64,000 nucleotides of DNA, taken from assembly GCF_008905045.1 (NCBI RefSeq), contig NZ_VWMY01000002.1:259026-323025 (forward strand). Direction: 5' to 3'. The position numbers were made by a program, and so were the translations under genes. How positions within the stretch are numbered: the first letter of the stretch is position 1; every line of letters begins with the position of its first letter. Positions 50,640 through 59,915 of the stretch are shown in pieces. The notes under the pieces were generated by a model that saw nothing but the letters and a program-made list of their open reading frames with translations, was not told the DNA's origin and ran no database searches. This DNA comes from Streptomyces albicerus. GTDB lineage: Bacteria; Actinomycetota; Actinomycetes; Streptomycetales; Streptomycetaceae.

Positions 50640-52674
50640 GACAAGCCTGACCGAGCGACTGCTGTACACCGTCGGTGTCATCGACGAGATCGGCAGCGTC
50701 GATGACGGCAGCACCCAGACCGACTCCCTGGCGCTGGAACGCCGGCGAGGTATCACGATCAAGTCCGCCGTCGTGTCCTTCGCGATCGACGACATCATCG
50801 TAAATCTGATCGACACACCCGGCCATCCGGACTTCATCGCCGAGGTGGAGCGGGTACTGAGCGTGCTCGACGGCGCGGTCCTCGTGATCTCGGCCGTGGA
50901 AGGCGTGCAGGCGCAGACGCGCGTACTGATGCGGACGCTGCGGCGGCTGCGCATTCCGACGCTGATCTTCGTGAACAAGATCGACCGTCGCGGGGCCGAC
51001 ACGGACCGCGTGCTCAGGAGCATCTCGGAACGGCTCACTCCGGCGATCGTGCCGATGGGCCGGGTCGACGGCATCAGCACGCGCGACGCCCGCGCCACCG
51101 CGCACACCGGGTTCACCGCCGGCATGCTCGACGTCCTCTCGGCGCATGACGACGCGCTGCTGACCTCGTACGTCGAGGACACCGTCTCGTACGGGCAACT
51201 CCGTGCCTCCCTCGCCGAGCAGACCCGGCGGACGCTGGTCCACCCGGTGTTCTTCGGCTCCGCCATCACGGGCGCGGGCATGGACGGGCTGATCTCCGGC
51301 ATCAAGGAACTCTTGCCGGCCGCCGACGGGAAGCCCGACGGCCCGGTGTCCGGGACCGTCTTCAAGGTCGAGCGGGGACCTGCGGGGGAGAAGATCGCGT
51401 ACGCGCGGATGTTCTCGGGCACCGTACGCACCCGGGACCGGCTGACCTTCGGCGACGGCGACGGCGAGGGCGACGGTGGCGGTGGCGGTGGCGGACGCGA
51501 CAGGGAGGGGAAGGTCACCGCGATCAGCGTCTTCGAGCGGGGCTCCGCAGTCCAGGAGACGTCCGTGTCCGCCGGACGGATCGGCAAGCTCTGGGGCCTC
51601 GGCGACATCCGCATCGGCGACACCATCGGCGTACCGCGTCAGCAGTCGGGGGAGTGGTCGCGAGAGGAGCCGGGGGAGCAGTCGGCGGAGGGGCCACGGC
51701 GCCAGTCCGGCGAGCGGCACCACTTCTCCCCGCCGACACTCGAAACGGTCGTCGTGCCCCGCCGTACCGCCGACAAGGGCGCCCTGCACACCGCGCTCAC
51801 CCAACTCGCCGAGCAGGACCCGCTGATCAACCTGCGCCAGGACGAGAAGCGCCAGGAGATCTCCGTGTCCCTCTACGGCGAGGTGCAGAAGGAGGTCATC
51901 CAGGCGACCCTCGCCGACGAGTTCGGCCTGGACGTCGACTTCCGTGAGACGACGACGATCTGCGTCGAACGGCCCGTCGGCAGCGGCGAGGCGGTCGAGT
52001 TCAACGGGAAGGACCCCAACCCGTTCCTCGCGACGGTCGGACTGCGCGTCGACCCGGCACCGGTCGGCTCCGGCGTGGAGTTCCGGCTGGAGGTCGAGCT
52101 CGGGTCGATGCCGTACGCCTTCTTCAAGGCCGTCGAGGACACCGTGAAGGAGACGCTGACCCAGGGAATCCACGGCTGGCAGGTCTCCGACTGCACGGTC
52201 AGCATGACGCACTCCGGCTACTCGCCCCGGCAGAGCCACGCGCACCAGGGCTTCGACAAGAGCATGTCGAGCACGGGGGCCGACTTCCGCGGACTCACTC
52301 CGCTCGTCCTGATGGACGCGCTGCGGCGGGCCGGCACCCAGGTGTACGAGCCGATGCACCGCTTCCGCCTCGAAGCCCCGGCGGACATGCTGGGCGCGCT
52401 CCTGCCGGTCCTCGCCAGGCTGCGGGCCGTGCCGCAGACGACCGAGACCCGGGGCAGGGCATGCGTGCTGGAGGGCGCGGTCCCCGCGGCCCAGGTACAC
52501 GAACTGGAGCAGCAGCTACCGGCGTTGACCCGTGGCGAGGGCGAGCTGGAGTCCGCCTTCGACCACTATGCGCCGGTCGCGCGCGGCACGGTCCCGGAGC
52601 GGCCGCGAACCGATCACAACCCGCTCAACCGCAAGGAGTATCTACTGAACGTGACGCGGAGAGTCAGCGGGTGA
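50593..52674 (+). CDS. Tetracycline-type ribosomal protection GTPase (OtrA/TetM-like)
   Basis: 693-residue EF-G-like GTPase that would release tetracycline from the ribosome. GTPase motifs: AHVDAGKTS (P-loop), RRRGITIKSA (switch), DTPGHPDF and NKID. The C-terminal EF-G-like domains include YGEVQKEVIQATLADEFGLDVDF and HSGYSPRQSHAHQGFDKSMSSTGADFR, as in OtrA. Domain II carries a Gly/Asp insert (GDGDGEGDGGGGGGG) and a Glu/Gln/Arg-rich insert (RQQSGEWSREEPGEQS) not usual in TetM. Start GTG 50593 or ATG 50599; AAAGGA lies 11 nt before the GTG. Resistance is inferred; actinobacterial homologues are not all proven. Confidence 0.87.
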   Translation: MHMLNLGILAHVDAGKTSLTERLLYTVGVIDEIGSVDDGSTQTDSLALERRRGITIKSAVVSFAIDDIIVNLIDTPGHPDFIAEVERVLSVLDGAVLVISAVEGVQAQTRVLMRTLRRLRIPTLIFVNKIDRRGADTDRVLRSISERLTPAIVPMGRVDGISTRDARATAHTGFTAGMLDVLSAHDDALLTSYVEDTVSYGQLRASLAEQTRRTLVHPVFFGSAITGAGMDGLISGIKELLPAADGKPDGPVSGTVFKVERGPAGEKIAYARMFSGTVRTRDRLTFGDGDGEGDGGGGGGGRDREGKVTAISVFERGSAVQETSVSAGRIGKLWGLGDIRIGDTIGVPRQQSGEWSREEPGEQSAEGPRRQSGERHHFSPPTLETVVVPRRTADKGALHTALTQLAEQDPLINLRQDEKRQEISVSLYGEVQKEVIQATLADEFGLDVDFRETTTICVERPVGSGEAVEFNGKDPNPFLATVGLRVDPAPVGSGVEFRLEVELGSMPYAFFKAVEDTVKETLTQGIHGWQVSDCTVSMTHSGYSPRQSHAHQGFDKSMSSTGADFRGLTPLVLMDALRRAGTQVYEPMHRFRLEAPADMLGALLPVLARLRAVPQTTETRGRACVLEGAVPAAQVHELEQQLPALTRGEGELESAFDHYAPVARGTVPERPRTDHNPLNRKEYLLNVTRRVSG

Positions 52675-52701
52675 TCGTCATAACGTCCCTGCGAAAAACG
52701 T

Positions 52702-52722
52702 GACTTACTCTCAAGTCAGGAG
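52702..52722. promoter_or_regulatory. Operator candidate before the GH5 gene
   Basis: ACTTACT-N4-AGT-N-AGGAG element matching 17 of 21 bases of that at 55936-55956. Its core CTTAC-N6-GTCAG is a one-mismatch inverted repeat. It lies 40 bp before the glycosidase start. The TetR-type protein at 56024 is the natural candidate binder. Confidence 0.6.
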
Positions 52723-52761
52723 TATTGACGGGCCAAAGATGCGCGCGGGACTGTTGTGGAC

Positions 52762-54624
52762 ATGTCGAAGTTGCGTGCGCATCTGCTCGGCGTCCTCGTA
52801 CTCCTCACCGGCCTCCTGACGACCACCGGAGCCCAGCCCGCCTCCGCCCTCCCTGACGACCTCTGGTTCGACCCGGCCGCCGCGGCGACCCTCACCGTCC
52901 AGAACGGCCGCTTCACCGACGGCCTCGGCCGCGAGGTCGTCCTGCGCGGCTACAACGTCTCCGGCGAGACCAAACTCGACGAGAACCACGGCCTGCCGTT
53001 CGCCTCCGTCGCCGACGCCAAGAAGTCCGCCACCGCGCTGCGTGCCCTCGGTGGCGGCAACTCGGTCCGCTTCCTGCTCTCCTGGGCGTACGCCGAACCC
53101 GTCCGCGGCCAGGTGGACACCGCGTATCTCGCAGCCGCCACCGACCAGATGCGTGCCTTCCTGGACGCCGGAATCCGCGTCTACCCGGACTTCCACCAGG
53201 ACCTCTACTCCCGGCACCTCTTCGACCCCGACAGCTGGTACACCGGCGACGGCGCCCCCAAGTGGGCCGTCGACGCGGGCGACTACCCGGACGAGTACTG
53301 CGGCATCTGCCCCTTCTGGGGCCAGAACATCACGTCGAACGCGGCCGTGACGGAGGCGTCCCACGACTTCTGGCACAACGCCTACGGACTCCAGGACGCC
53401 TTCCTCACCACCGCCCAGCGCACCATGGCGTACGTCGAACAGCACCTGACCGACGCCCAGTTCGCGGGCGTCATCGGCTTCGACCCGTACAACGAGCCCC
53501 ACGCCGGCACCTACGACTCCGGCCAGACCAGCCGCGCCTGGGAGAAGGACGTCCTGTGGCCGTTCTATGAGAAGTTCCGGGCGCGGATGGACGCGGCGGG
53601 CTGGCAGGACAAGCCCGCCTTCGTGGAGCCGAACCTCTTCTGGAACGCCAACCTCGACTTCCAGAAGCAGGAGGGCGGCCTCCTCGACGCGGGCAAACTC
53701 GGGCCGGACTACGTCTTCAACACCCACTTCTACGACCAGAAGGCGATCTCGGGCATCTTCATGTGGGGCAAGGCGGGTGACGGGCAGTACGCCACCGACT
53801 TCGGGACCGTCCGCGACCGGGCCGCGGCCGCCGGCACGGCGGGGATCATCAGCGAGTTCGGCCACCCACTCGCGGGGAACGTCTCCGACAAGGCGCCGAC
53901 CGTCCTCAAGGCGATGTACCAGGCCCTCGACTCCCGTGTACCGGGGGCCAGTTGGTGGTCCAAGCCCGCTCAGTCGGGTCCCGTCCTGTCCGGTTCGCAG
54001 TGGCAGTGGGACATCTACAACGGCCGCCACAAAGAGCTGATGAACGGCAACCCCGACAAGGTGCTCACCGCCGGTGACGCCTGGAACGACGAGGACCTCT
54101 CGGCCGTACGCCTCGACGACTCGGGCAAGGCCGTACTGCGCCAGGACGCCCGGCTCCTCGACCGGGTCTACCCGAGCGCTACGGCGGGCAAGACGGTCGC
54201 CTTCACCTACGAGGACCGTTCGCGGGACGGCTCCACGACCCTGACCTGGAACCCGGTCCCGAGTTCACTTCCGCGCGTGGCCGAGCTGGTGGGATCCGGA
54301 CAGTACTCGCTCCTGTTGTGGCGCTCGGACGGCAGCGCGGAGCCCACCGAACTGCATCTGCCCGCGTCCTTCCCGACCGCCTCCACGACGGTGGTGTCCG
54401 ACCTCGGAGTGACGGCCGCGCCGCCCGCTTACACGAGGACCACGCCGGTCGCGGTCGCGGCCGAGCCGGGTGGCACGGGCAGCCGCCGACTGCTGCTGAC
54501 CGCACCCGACTCGGGCACCCTGCACTACGCCCTGGTCACCAACGGCGCGACGGCTCCGTCCGCGGGGCTGCTGAGCGCCGCGCGGACGGAGCTGGCCAAC
54601 TGGGCCGCCAACGCGGTCAGTTAG
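52762..54624 (+). CDS. Secreted GH5 glycosidase (endoglycoceramidase-like)
   Basis: 620-residue secreted glycoside hydrolase. A signal peptide (LLGVLVLLTGLLTTTGAQPASA) precedes a family 5 barrel: LRGYNVSGETKL, NSVRFLLSWAYAEP, YPDFHQDLYSR. The acid/base Glu is in GFDPYNEPH (about residue 245) and the nucleophile Glu in GIISEFGHP (about 363). A beta-sandwich C-terminal domain follows. The pattern fits endoglycoceramidase-like enzymes, which cleave glycan from glycolipids. The start is ATG 52762, or GTG 52756 two codons upstream; there is no strong ribosome binding site. The end overlaps the convergent beta-propeller gene by 8 bp. Confidence 0.88.
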   Translation: MSKLRAHLLGVLVLLTGLLTTTGAQPASALPDDLWFDPAAAATLTVQNGRFTDGLGREVVLRGYNVSGETKLDENHGLPFASVADAKKSATALRALGGGNSVRFLLSWAYAEPVRGQVDTAYLAAATDQMRAFLDAGIRVYPDFHQDLYSRHLFDPDSWYTGDGAPKWAVDAGDYPDEYCGICPFWGQNITSNAAVTEASHDFWHNAYGLQDAFLTTAQRTMAYVEQHLTDAQFAGVIGFDPYNEPHAGTYDSGQTSRAWEKDVLWPFYEKFRARMDAAGWQDKPAFVEPNLFWNANLDFQKQEGGLLDAGKLGPDYVFNTHFYDQKAISGIFMWGKAGDGQYATDFGTVRDRAAAAGTAGIISEFGHPLAGNVSDKAPTVLKAMYQALDSRVPGASWWSKPAQSGPVLSGSQWQWDIYNGRHKELMNGNPDKVLTAGDAWNDEDLSAVRLDDSGKAVLRQDARLLDRVYPSATAGKTVAFTYEDRSRDGSTTLTWNPVPSSLPRVAELVGSGQYSLLLWRSDGSAEPTELHLPASFPTASTTVVSDLGVTAAPPAYTRTTPVAVAAEPGGTGSRRLLLTAPDSGTLHYALVTNGATAPSAGLLSAARTELANWAANAVS

Positions 54625-55867
54625 CGGCCGGTCCCGTCCAGCCCGCGGCGACGTGCGCGAGACGCACGCGCTGCGGGTGGTCGCCGACCGACACCGACAC
54701 CGTCTTCTTCCCGGTGGCGAAGTCGATGGCGGTGACCTGGTCGGAGCCGCTCTCGGAGATCACGCAGGACTTGCCGTCACCGCTCACCGTGGCCCAGTAG
54801 GGCTTCGAGGCGGTGACGAGCGGGCCCTCCTGGAGCGAGGCCCGGTCGACGACCGTCGCGTAGTCGTCCATCGTGCCCGCGATGCACAGCTTCTTGCCGT
54901 CGGGGCTCATCGACATGCCGTGGTGGCGCGAGTCGTTGACCCAGGTCGTACGGTCCTCGCTGGTCGCGGGGTTCTTCGGGAGGGTCTTGGCGCGGGTGAT
55001 CTTGTCGGAGGCGACGTCGTACTCCAGGAAGCCGTTGAAGAAGGACACCTGGAAGTAGAGCTTCGACTCGTCCGGTGTGAACGCGACGGGGCGCACGGCG
55101 TCCGACAGGTCGCTGCGGCCGAAGGCGTCGAGCCGCTCGCGCATGTCGATGACCTTGACCTGCTTGTACGTGTTCGCGTCGACGAGCGTGATGCGGCGGT
55201 CGCCCTTCGTCCAGTCCAGCCACGGCTCGTCGAGGGCGGTGTTCACGTCACCGATCGACATGTTCCAGATGTACTTGCCGTCGCTGCTGAAGACGTTCTC
55301 GTGCGGCTTGGCACCGGTCTCGAACGAGCCGACCTGCTTGCCGGTGGTGATGTCGAGGACGTGCACGGTGTTGGAGATCGAGGCCGAGACGGCGACCCGC
55401 TTGCCGTCGGGGGAGACCGCCATGTGGTCGGACCGGTAACCCGACACGGGGAAGCGCCAGTTGATGTTTCCGGTCGCGAGGTCGATCGAGACGACGTCGG
55501 CGAAGCTGGGCCGCGAGACCACCATGGCCGAGCCGTCCGGCGTGGAGTACATGTCGTCGACGAACTGGTCGTGGCCCTCCCCGACGCCGTTGCGGATGGC
55601 GAGGAAGTAGATCCACTTGATCGGGTCGGCGTTGATCTCCGCCAGCCGCTCCTCCTTGTCCGGGATGACGTTGATCCGGCCGATCTTCGCGAAGTCGCCG
55701 CCGGACTTGATGACATCGGCGGTGCCGTCCCAGTTGTTGCCGACGAACATCACCTCCCGCAGATCGGCGGAGGCGGTCGGCGCGCCGGCCGCGGTGGCCG
55801 GTGCGGTGACGGTCAGGGCGAGGGCGGCCGCGATGGACCAGACGTGCCGGGCTCTGAGGGCAGACAT
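54617..55867 (-). CDS. Secreted YVTN-type beta-propeller protein
   Basis: 416-residue exported protein. A signal peptide (SIAAALALTVTAPATAAGA) is followed by repeated propeller blades, for example SDHMAVSPDGKRVAVSASIS, TVHVLDITTGKQVGSFETG, RPVAFTPDESKLYFQV and TAIDFATGKKTVSV. Such propellers bind ligands or proteins, or serve in some cases as lactonases; no catalytic motif is evident. The promoter region has the operator-like ACTTACT-N4-AGTAAGG shared with the GH5 gene. The two genes converge and probably belong to one TetR-controlled regulon, suggesting a joint role on an extracellular glycolipid or glycan. Confidence 0.85.
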   Translation of the reverse strand: MSALRARHVWSIAAALALTVTAPATAAGAPTASADLREVMFVGNNWDGTADVIKSGGDFAKIGRINVIPDKEERLAEINADPIKWIYFLAIRNGVGEGHDQFVDDMYSTPDGSAMVVSRPSFADVVSIDLATGNINWRFPVSGYRSDHMAVSPDGKRVAVSASISNTVHVLDITTGKQVGSFETGAKPHENVFSSDGKYIWNMSIGDVNTALDEPWLDWTKGDRRITLVDANTYKQVKVIDMRERLDAFGRSDLSDAVRPVAFTPDESKLYFQVSFFNGFLEYDVASDKITRAKTLPKNPATSEDRTTWVNDSRHHGMSMSPDGKKLCIAGTMDDYATVVDRASLQEGPLVTASKPYWATVSGDGKSCVISESGSDQVTAIDFATGKKTVSVSVGDHPQRVRLAHVAAGWTGPAAN

Positions 55868-55935
55868 GACCGATCTCTCCTATTTGTGGGGAGCATGACA
55901 AGGGGGAGATTCTGAAAACGCGCACGTTCAGATTG

Positions 55936-55956
55936 GACTTACTGGAAAGTAAGGAG
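55936..55956. promoter_or_regulatory. Operator candidate between beta-propeller and TetR genes
   Basis: CTTAC-TGGAAA-GTAAG perfect inverted repeat (55938-55953) within ACTTACT-N4-AGTAAGGAG, in the divergent region between genes starting at 55867 (reverse) and 56024 (forward). It resembles 52702-52722. Its position fits TetR autoregulation plus control of the propeller gene. Confidence 0.65.
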
Positions 55957-56023
55957 CGGGGGCCCCTCTCCACAAGACTCCGGACAGGACAAAATTGGCC
56001 GTCGGACCGATCAGGGAGGTTCA

Positions 56024-56686
56024 GTGGCGGGCAGACTCAGAGCCCCGACCGGCCGTTATGGCGGCAAGACCGCCGAAGAGCGAAAGTCCGAACGGCGCCG
56101 AAGATTTCTGGACGCCGGGCTCCAGCTCTTCGGAGACGCCCCCGGCTACCGCGCCACCACCGTCTCCGCCCTGAGTGAGACGGCCGGTCTGTCCACCCGC
56201 CAGTTCTACGAGGAGTTCCGCACCCTGGAGGACGTGCTGGCCGCCCTCCACCTCCAGGTCAACGACTGGGCCGAGGAGGCAGCCCTGGCCGGCCTCGGCG
56301 AGGTGGAAGGGCAGCCGATCGCGGAACGCGCCACGGCGGCCTTCCGCGCCTACGCCGCCAACGTCACCGGCGACCCGCGCCGCCTGCGCATCACCTTTGT
56401 CGAGATCATCGGCGTCAGTCCGCGCCTCGAGCGGCAGCGACTGGCCCGCCGCTCCCGCTGGGTCGAGTTCATCTGCGCCGAGGCCGCGGCCGCCGCGGAA
56501 CGGGGCGAGGCGGCGCCCCGCGACTACCGCGTCGCCGCCGCGGCGTTCATCGGCAGCGTCAACGGCCTGCTGCACGACTGGAGTTCGGGTTGGGTCGACG
56601 CGAGCCTCGACGAGGTCGTGGACGAACTCGTCGGACTACTCCTGGGGATCCTTCGACCGGCGGGCTGGCGACCGGAGGGCGCGTAG
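56024..56686 (+). CDS. TetR-family repressor
   Basis: 220-residue regulator. The HTH region is RRRRFLDAGLQLFGDAPGYRATTVSALSETAGLSTRQFYEEFRTLEDVLAALH, about residues 25-77, with an N-terminal basic extension. The C-terminal ligand domain is helical and alanine-rich. The start is GTG 56024, with GGGAGG 4 nt upstream. It is divergent from the beta-propeller gene. The ACTTACT-type motif upstream, repeated before the GH5 gene, defines a probable local regulon of three genes. The inducer is unknown, possibly a lipid or a product of the glycosidase. Confidence 0.9.
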   Translation: MAGRLRAPTGRYGGKTAEERKSERRRRFLDAGLQLFGDAPGYRATTVSALSETAGLSTRQFYEEFRTLEDVLAALHLQVNDWAEEAALAGLGEVEGQPIAERATAAFRAYAANVTGDPRRLRITFVEIIGVSPRLERQRLARRSRWVEFICAEAAAAAERGEAAPRDYRVAAAAFIGSVNGLLHDWSSGWVDASLDEVVDELVGLLLGILRPAGWRPEGA

Positions 56687-56872
56687 GTCCGGTGGGGGGC
56701 GGGCCGGGACTGATGGATTCCGCTTCACCGAGTCCAAGTACCGCCGTATGGCCGGACATTGACAGAAAACCCGCCCACAACTATGACAAGGCGTACGGCC
56801 TTCACATGGCCTGATTTTTCTGGATCTTTCGTGTCCGGCAAGAGGGGATCCGTCCCCTGAAGGGGGTGCCTG

Positions 56873-58312
56873 ATGCGCCATACGCTCAGCCCCGTACGAC
56901 CGGCCCACCACGGTGCCGCGGCCTGCCCGGTACCGCTGTCGCCCCAGGCCCTGGCGCAGCTGTACGCACGCTATCTCGAACTGCGCAAGGACCGGCGCCT
57001 GCCCAAGAACATGACGTTCGAGGAGTACTACACCGTGTGGCGCGCGGGACGGCGGGGCGAGAACCTCGTCGGCCTCGACGACGGAGCGGTCGAACCGGGC
57101 CCCAGCACCGACAAGCAGCTGATCACCCGGCCGCCCACCCAACTCCGGGGCACCATCCGGACGTTGGTGCTGCTCGTCGACTTCCCCGACCGACCGCACG
57201 AGGCCGACCACGGCCCCGGTCACTACGACAGCATGCTCTTCGGCCTCGACGAGTTCCCGACCGGCAGCATGCGCTCGTTCTACCGCCAGGTCAGCGCCTT
57301 CGACACGTCGCCCGGCACGGGCATCGACGTCCAGGGCGCGGTGCACGGCTGGTTCCGGATGCCGCAGCCGCTCTCCTTCTACGCCGACGGCAACTCCGGC
57401 ATGAACGCCAACTTCCCCCGCAACGCCCAGGGGCTGGCCCGTGACGCCGTACTGGCGGCCCGTGACGCCGGAGTCGACTTCACCCCCTACGACGCGCTCG
57501 ACGAGGGTGTCGTCACCGCCCTGTTCGTCATCCACGCCGGACGCGGCGCCGAGCAGACGACCCAGCGCGGCGACCTGTGGAGCCTCAAGTGGACGATCCC
57601 GGACGGCGTCGAGGTCGCGCCCGGGCTGTCGGTCCGCACCTTCCTGACCGTGCCCGAGGACTGCGCGGTCGGCGTCTGCGCCCATGAGTGGGGTCACCTC
57701 GCGGCACGCTGGGCCGACTACTACGACACCGGGCAGCAGCAGCTGACCCGCTCGGCCGGGCTCGGCAACTACTGCCTGATGGCGGGCGGTTCATGGGGCA
57801 ACGGCGGTCTGACGCCGGTGTTCCCGACCGCCATGCTGCGGATGTTCCACGGCTGGATCGAGCCCCAGGTGGTGAACAAGACCACCCGGGACATCAGGCT
57901 GCGGCCCGCCGCCGAGGACGGCGACGCGGTGTTCATCCAGAACCCCGCGACGATGTCCGACAACCAGTACATCCTCGTCGAGTACCGTCGCCGCCGCGGC
58001 CAGGACGCCTTCCTGCCCGACGAGGGAGTCGCCGTCTACGTCGTCGACGAGTCGATCGACAACGTCAACGACGAGCAGAACCTGGCCATCGAGCTGCTTC
58101 AGGCGGACGGGCGGGGCGACCTCTCCCGGATGTTCGGCCGGGGCAACCGCGGTGACAGCGACGACCTGTACCCGTTCAAGGACAACACCACGGTCGGCGA
58201 GAAGACGGTTCCGGCGCTGAACCTGCCCCAGGGCACCTGGACGGGCGTCACGATCGAGACCGTGGGCACACCCGGGGCCGACGAGATGACGGTGAACATC
58301 ACCGTGGCGTAG
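56873..58312 (+). CDS. M6-like zinc metalloprotease
   Basis: 479-residue protein of the immune-inhibitor-A-like M6 group. The zinc motif HExxH is in [17 protein letters not shown] (about residue 274), with the downstream [15 protein letters not shown] that provides the Met-turn-like block. An N-terminal helix with [20 protein letters not shown] and the strand [16 protein letters not shown] are also family features. M6 proteases are normally exported, but no classical signal peptide is seen here. The start ATG 56873 has AAGGGGG upstream. The signal may be missing because the enzyme is cytosolic or leaves by another route. Confidence 0.87.
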   Translation: MRHTLSPVRPAHHGAAACPVPLSPQALAQLYARYLELRKDRRLPKNMTFEEYYTVWRAGRRGENLVGLDDGAVEPGPSTDKQLITRPPTQLRGTIRTLVLLVDFPDRPHEADHGPGHYDSMLFGLDEFPTGSMRSFYRQVSAFDTSPGTGIDVQGAVHGWFRMPQPLSFYADGNSGMNANFPRNAQGLARDAVLAARDAGVDFTPYDALDEGVVTALFVIHAGRGAEQTTQRGDLWSLKWTIPDGVEVAPGLSVRTFLTVPEDCAVGVCAHEWGHLAARWADYYDTGQQQLTRSAGLGNYCLMAGGSWGNGGLTPVFPTAMLRMFHGWIEPQVVNKTTRDIRLRPAAEDGDAVFIQNPATMSDNQYILVEYRRRRGQDAFLPDEGVAVYVVDESIDNVNDEQNLAIELLQADGRGDLSRMFGRGNRGDSDDLYPFKDNTTVGEKTVPALNLPQGTWTGVTIETVGTPGADEMTVNITVA

Positions 58313-58347
58313 CAGCTCCCGGAGACGCGTCGGCTCCGCCCGAAGCG

Positions 58348-59598
58348 TCAGCCTCCGGCCAACCGGTCCACGGCGGCGAGGACGGGGCCCACCCCGTCCT
58401 CGTCCCGGAGCCGGCCGGCCAGCGCCTTCGCGCGGCGCGCGTACGCCGGGTCGGTGACAGCACGAGTCACGGCAGCGCCGAGCGCGCCGGCGGTGAGCCT
58501 GCGCAGTGGAAGCGCCGCCGGAGCCACCCCGAGCGAGACGAGCCGCGCGGCCCAGAACGCCTCGTCGAACTGGATCGGTACGGGCACGGCCGGGACCCCG
58601 GCCCGCAGCGCGGCGGCGGTCGTGCCCGCGCCCGCGTGGTGGATCACGGCGGCCATCCGTGGGAACAGCGCCGAGTGCGGCACCTCGTCCACGGTGAACA
58701 TGTCGTCGCCGGTGGCGCACAGCCCGGCCCAGCCCCGCTGCACGACACCACGCACCCCGGCCGCGCGCAGGGCCGATGCGACCTCCTCGCTCAGCCGCCC
58801 GGGATCGGGCACCGTCGCGCTGCCCAGACCGAAGAACACCGGAGGCGGCCCTGCGTCCAGGAAGTCCCGGAGTTCGTCCGGGAGTTGGGGTTCGAGATCG
58901 TCGTACGGCCACCAGTACCCGGCGATGTCCAGTCCGGGCCGCCAGTCGCGGGGCCGGGGCACCACCAGCGGGCTGAAGCCGTGGTGGACCGGCCAGTTCT
59001 GCCGCTCACGGGCACGCCGGGCGGCACGCGAACCGAGGGGCGGCAGGCCGAGCCGTGCCCGCAACGCCCGCGTGGTGTCGGCGAAGATGCGCTCGACGGC
59101 GACGTTGACGGCCCGCCCCGCCAGCCGGTTCCCGGCCGGGCCCAGCGAGCGGGTGCCGATCACCGGCGGCGCGAACTCCCCTGTGGGGGCGAGCGGTTGG
59201 AGATAGACGCCCATGCTCGGCAACGCGTGCCCCTCGGCGATGGCATGACCGAGGGGCCCAAGTGAACTCGACAAGAGCAGCACATCGGCGGCTCCGGCCG
59301 CGGCCACCAGATCGTCCGCCATCCGCCCCACCAGCGACCTGGCCATCTCGACCACTCGGGCCAGCTTCCCGACACCGGTGCCACTGCGATGCAGCGCCAG
59401 CCCGCGTACGGACTCCAGTTCCGCCCGCGGATCGACGGGCAGCGGATGAAATCCCACCCCCGCGGCCGCCACCAGCGGTTCGAAGCAGGCGTGCGTCACC
59501 ACCGTGACTTCGTGCCCGCCCCGCGCCAGTCCGTGCCCAAGTCCCGTATACGGCGCGGCGTCGCCCCGCGACCCCGCCGTCATGATCGCTACTCGCAC
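58348..59598 (-). CDS. Glycosyltransferase, GT1/MGT family
   Basis: 416-residue GT-B fold enzyme. The N-terminal acceptor domain starts MRVAIMTAGSRGDAAPYTGLGHGLARGGHEVTVVTH. The C-terminal donor domain has the nucleotide-sugar signature HHAGAGTTAAALRAGVPAVPVPIQFDEAFWA. It belongs to the sterol/macrolide glucosyltransferase-like type that decorates small molecules or lipids. The start is GTG 59598; a CATACT -10-like box just upstream suggests a leaderless message. Acceptor unknown; no biosynthetic genes adjoin. Confidence 0.9.
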   Translation of the reverse strand: MRVAIMTAGSRGDAAPYTGLGHGLARGGHEVTVVTHACFEPLVAAAGVGFHPLPVDPRAELESVRGLALHRSGTGVGKLARVVEMARSLVGRMADDLVAAAGAADVLLLSSSLGPLGHAIAEGHALPSMGVYLQPLAPTGEFAPPVIGTRSLGPAGNRLAGRAVNVAVERIFADTTRALRARLGLPPLGSRAARRARERQNWPVHHGFSPLVVPRPRDWRPGLDIAGYWWPYDDLEPQLPDELRDFLDAGPPPVFFGLGSATVPDPGRLSEEVASALRAAGVRGVVQRGWAGLCATGDDMFTVDEVPHSALFPRMAAVIHHAGAGTTAAALRAGVPAVPVPIQFDEAFWAARLVSLGVAPAALPLRRLTAGALGAAVTRAVTDPAYARRAKALAGRLRDEDGVGPVLAAVDRLAGG

Positions 59599-59669
59599 GA
59601 CGGCAAGTATGGCGCCGACGGCGGGACACGTCCCGCCGTCTGCGCCATCAGCCCACAGAGGCTGCCGGA

Positions 59670-59846
59670 TCAGCCAACGTTACGAATGAGCCACTCGTCG
59701 GGGTTGTACGTGTCCTTCGCCGGGTCGGGAGCCGTGGCCGGGACCTCCTGGACCGTGTCCTCCGGCTGTATCCGCTCCGGCAGCTTGCCGAACCGAGCCT
59801 GGCGCGCCGCCTCGGCGGCCTCCTGAACCTCTTCGGGGTTCGCCAT
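59670..59846 (-). CDS. Small conserved hypothetical protein
   Basis: 58-residue acidic protein beginning MANPEEVQEAAEAARQARFG and ending in NPDEWLIRNVG. The ATG at 59846 follows GAGGAGGGCGGGA. Third-position GC bias and a good ribosome binding site support it over the other two overlapping frames, which are Arg-rich. No membrane segment or known domain. The spacing and charge suggest a helix followed by an extended tail. Function unknown. Confidence 0.72.
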   Translation of the reverse strand: MANPEEVQEAAEAARQARFGKLPERIQPEDTVQEVPATAPDPAKDTYNPDEWLIRNVG

Positions 59847-59915
59847 GACGTCCCGCCCTCCTCGGTCGACACTGTCCGCACAACTGTACGTCGCCGCGGA
59901 AGAGGGTGATTTTCA

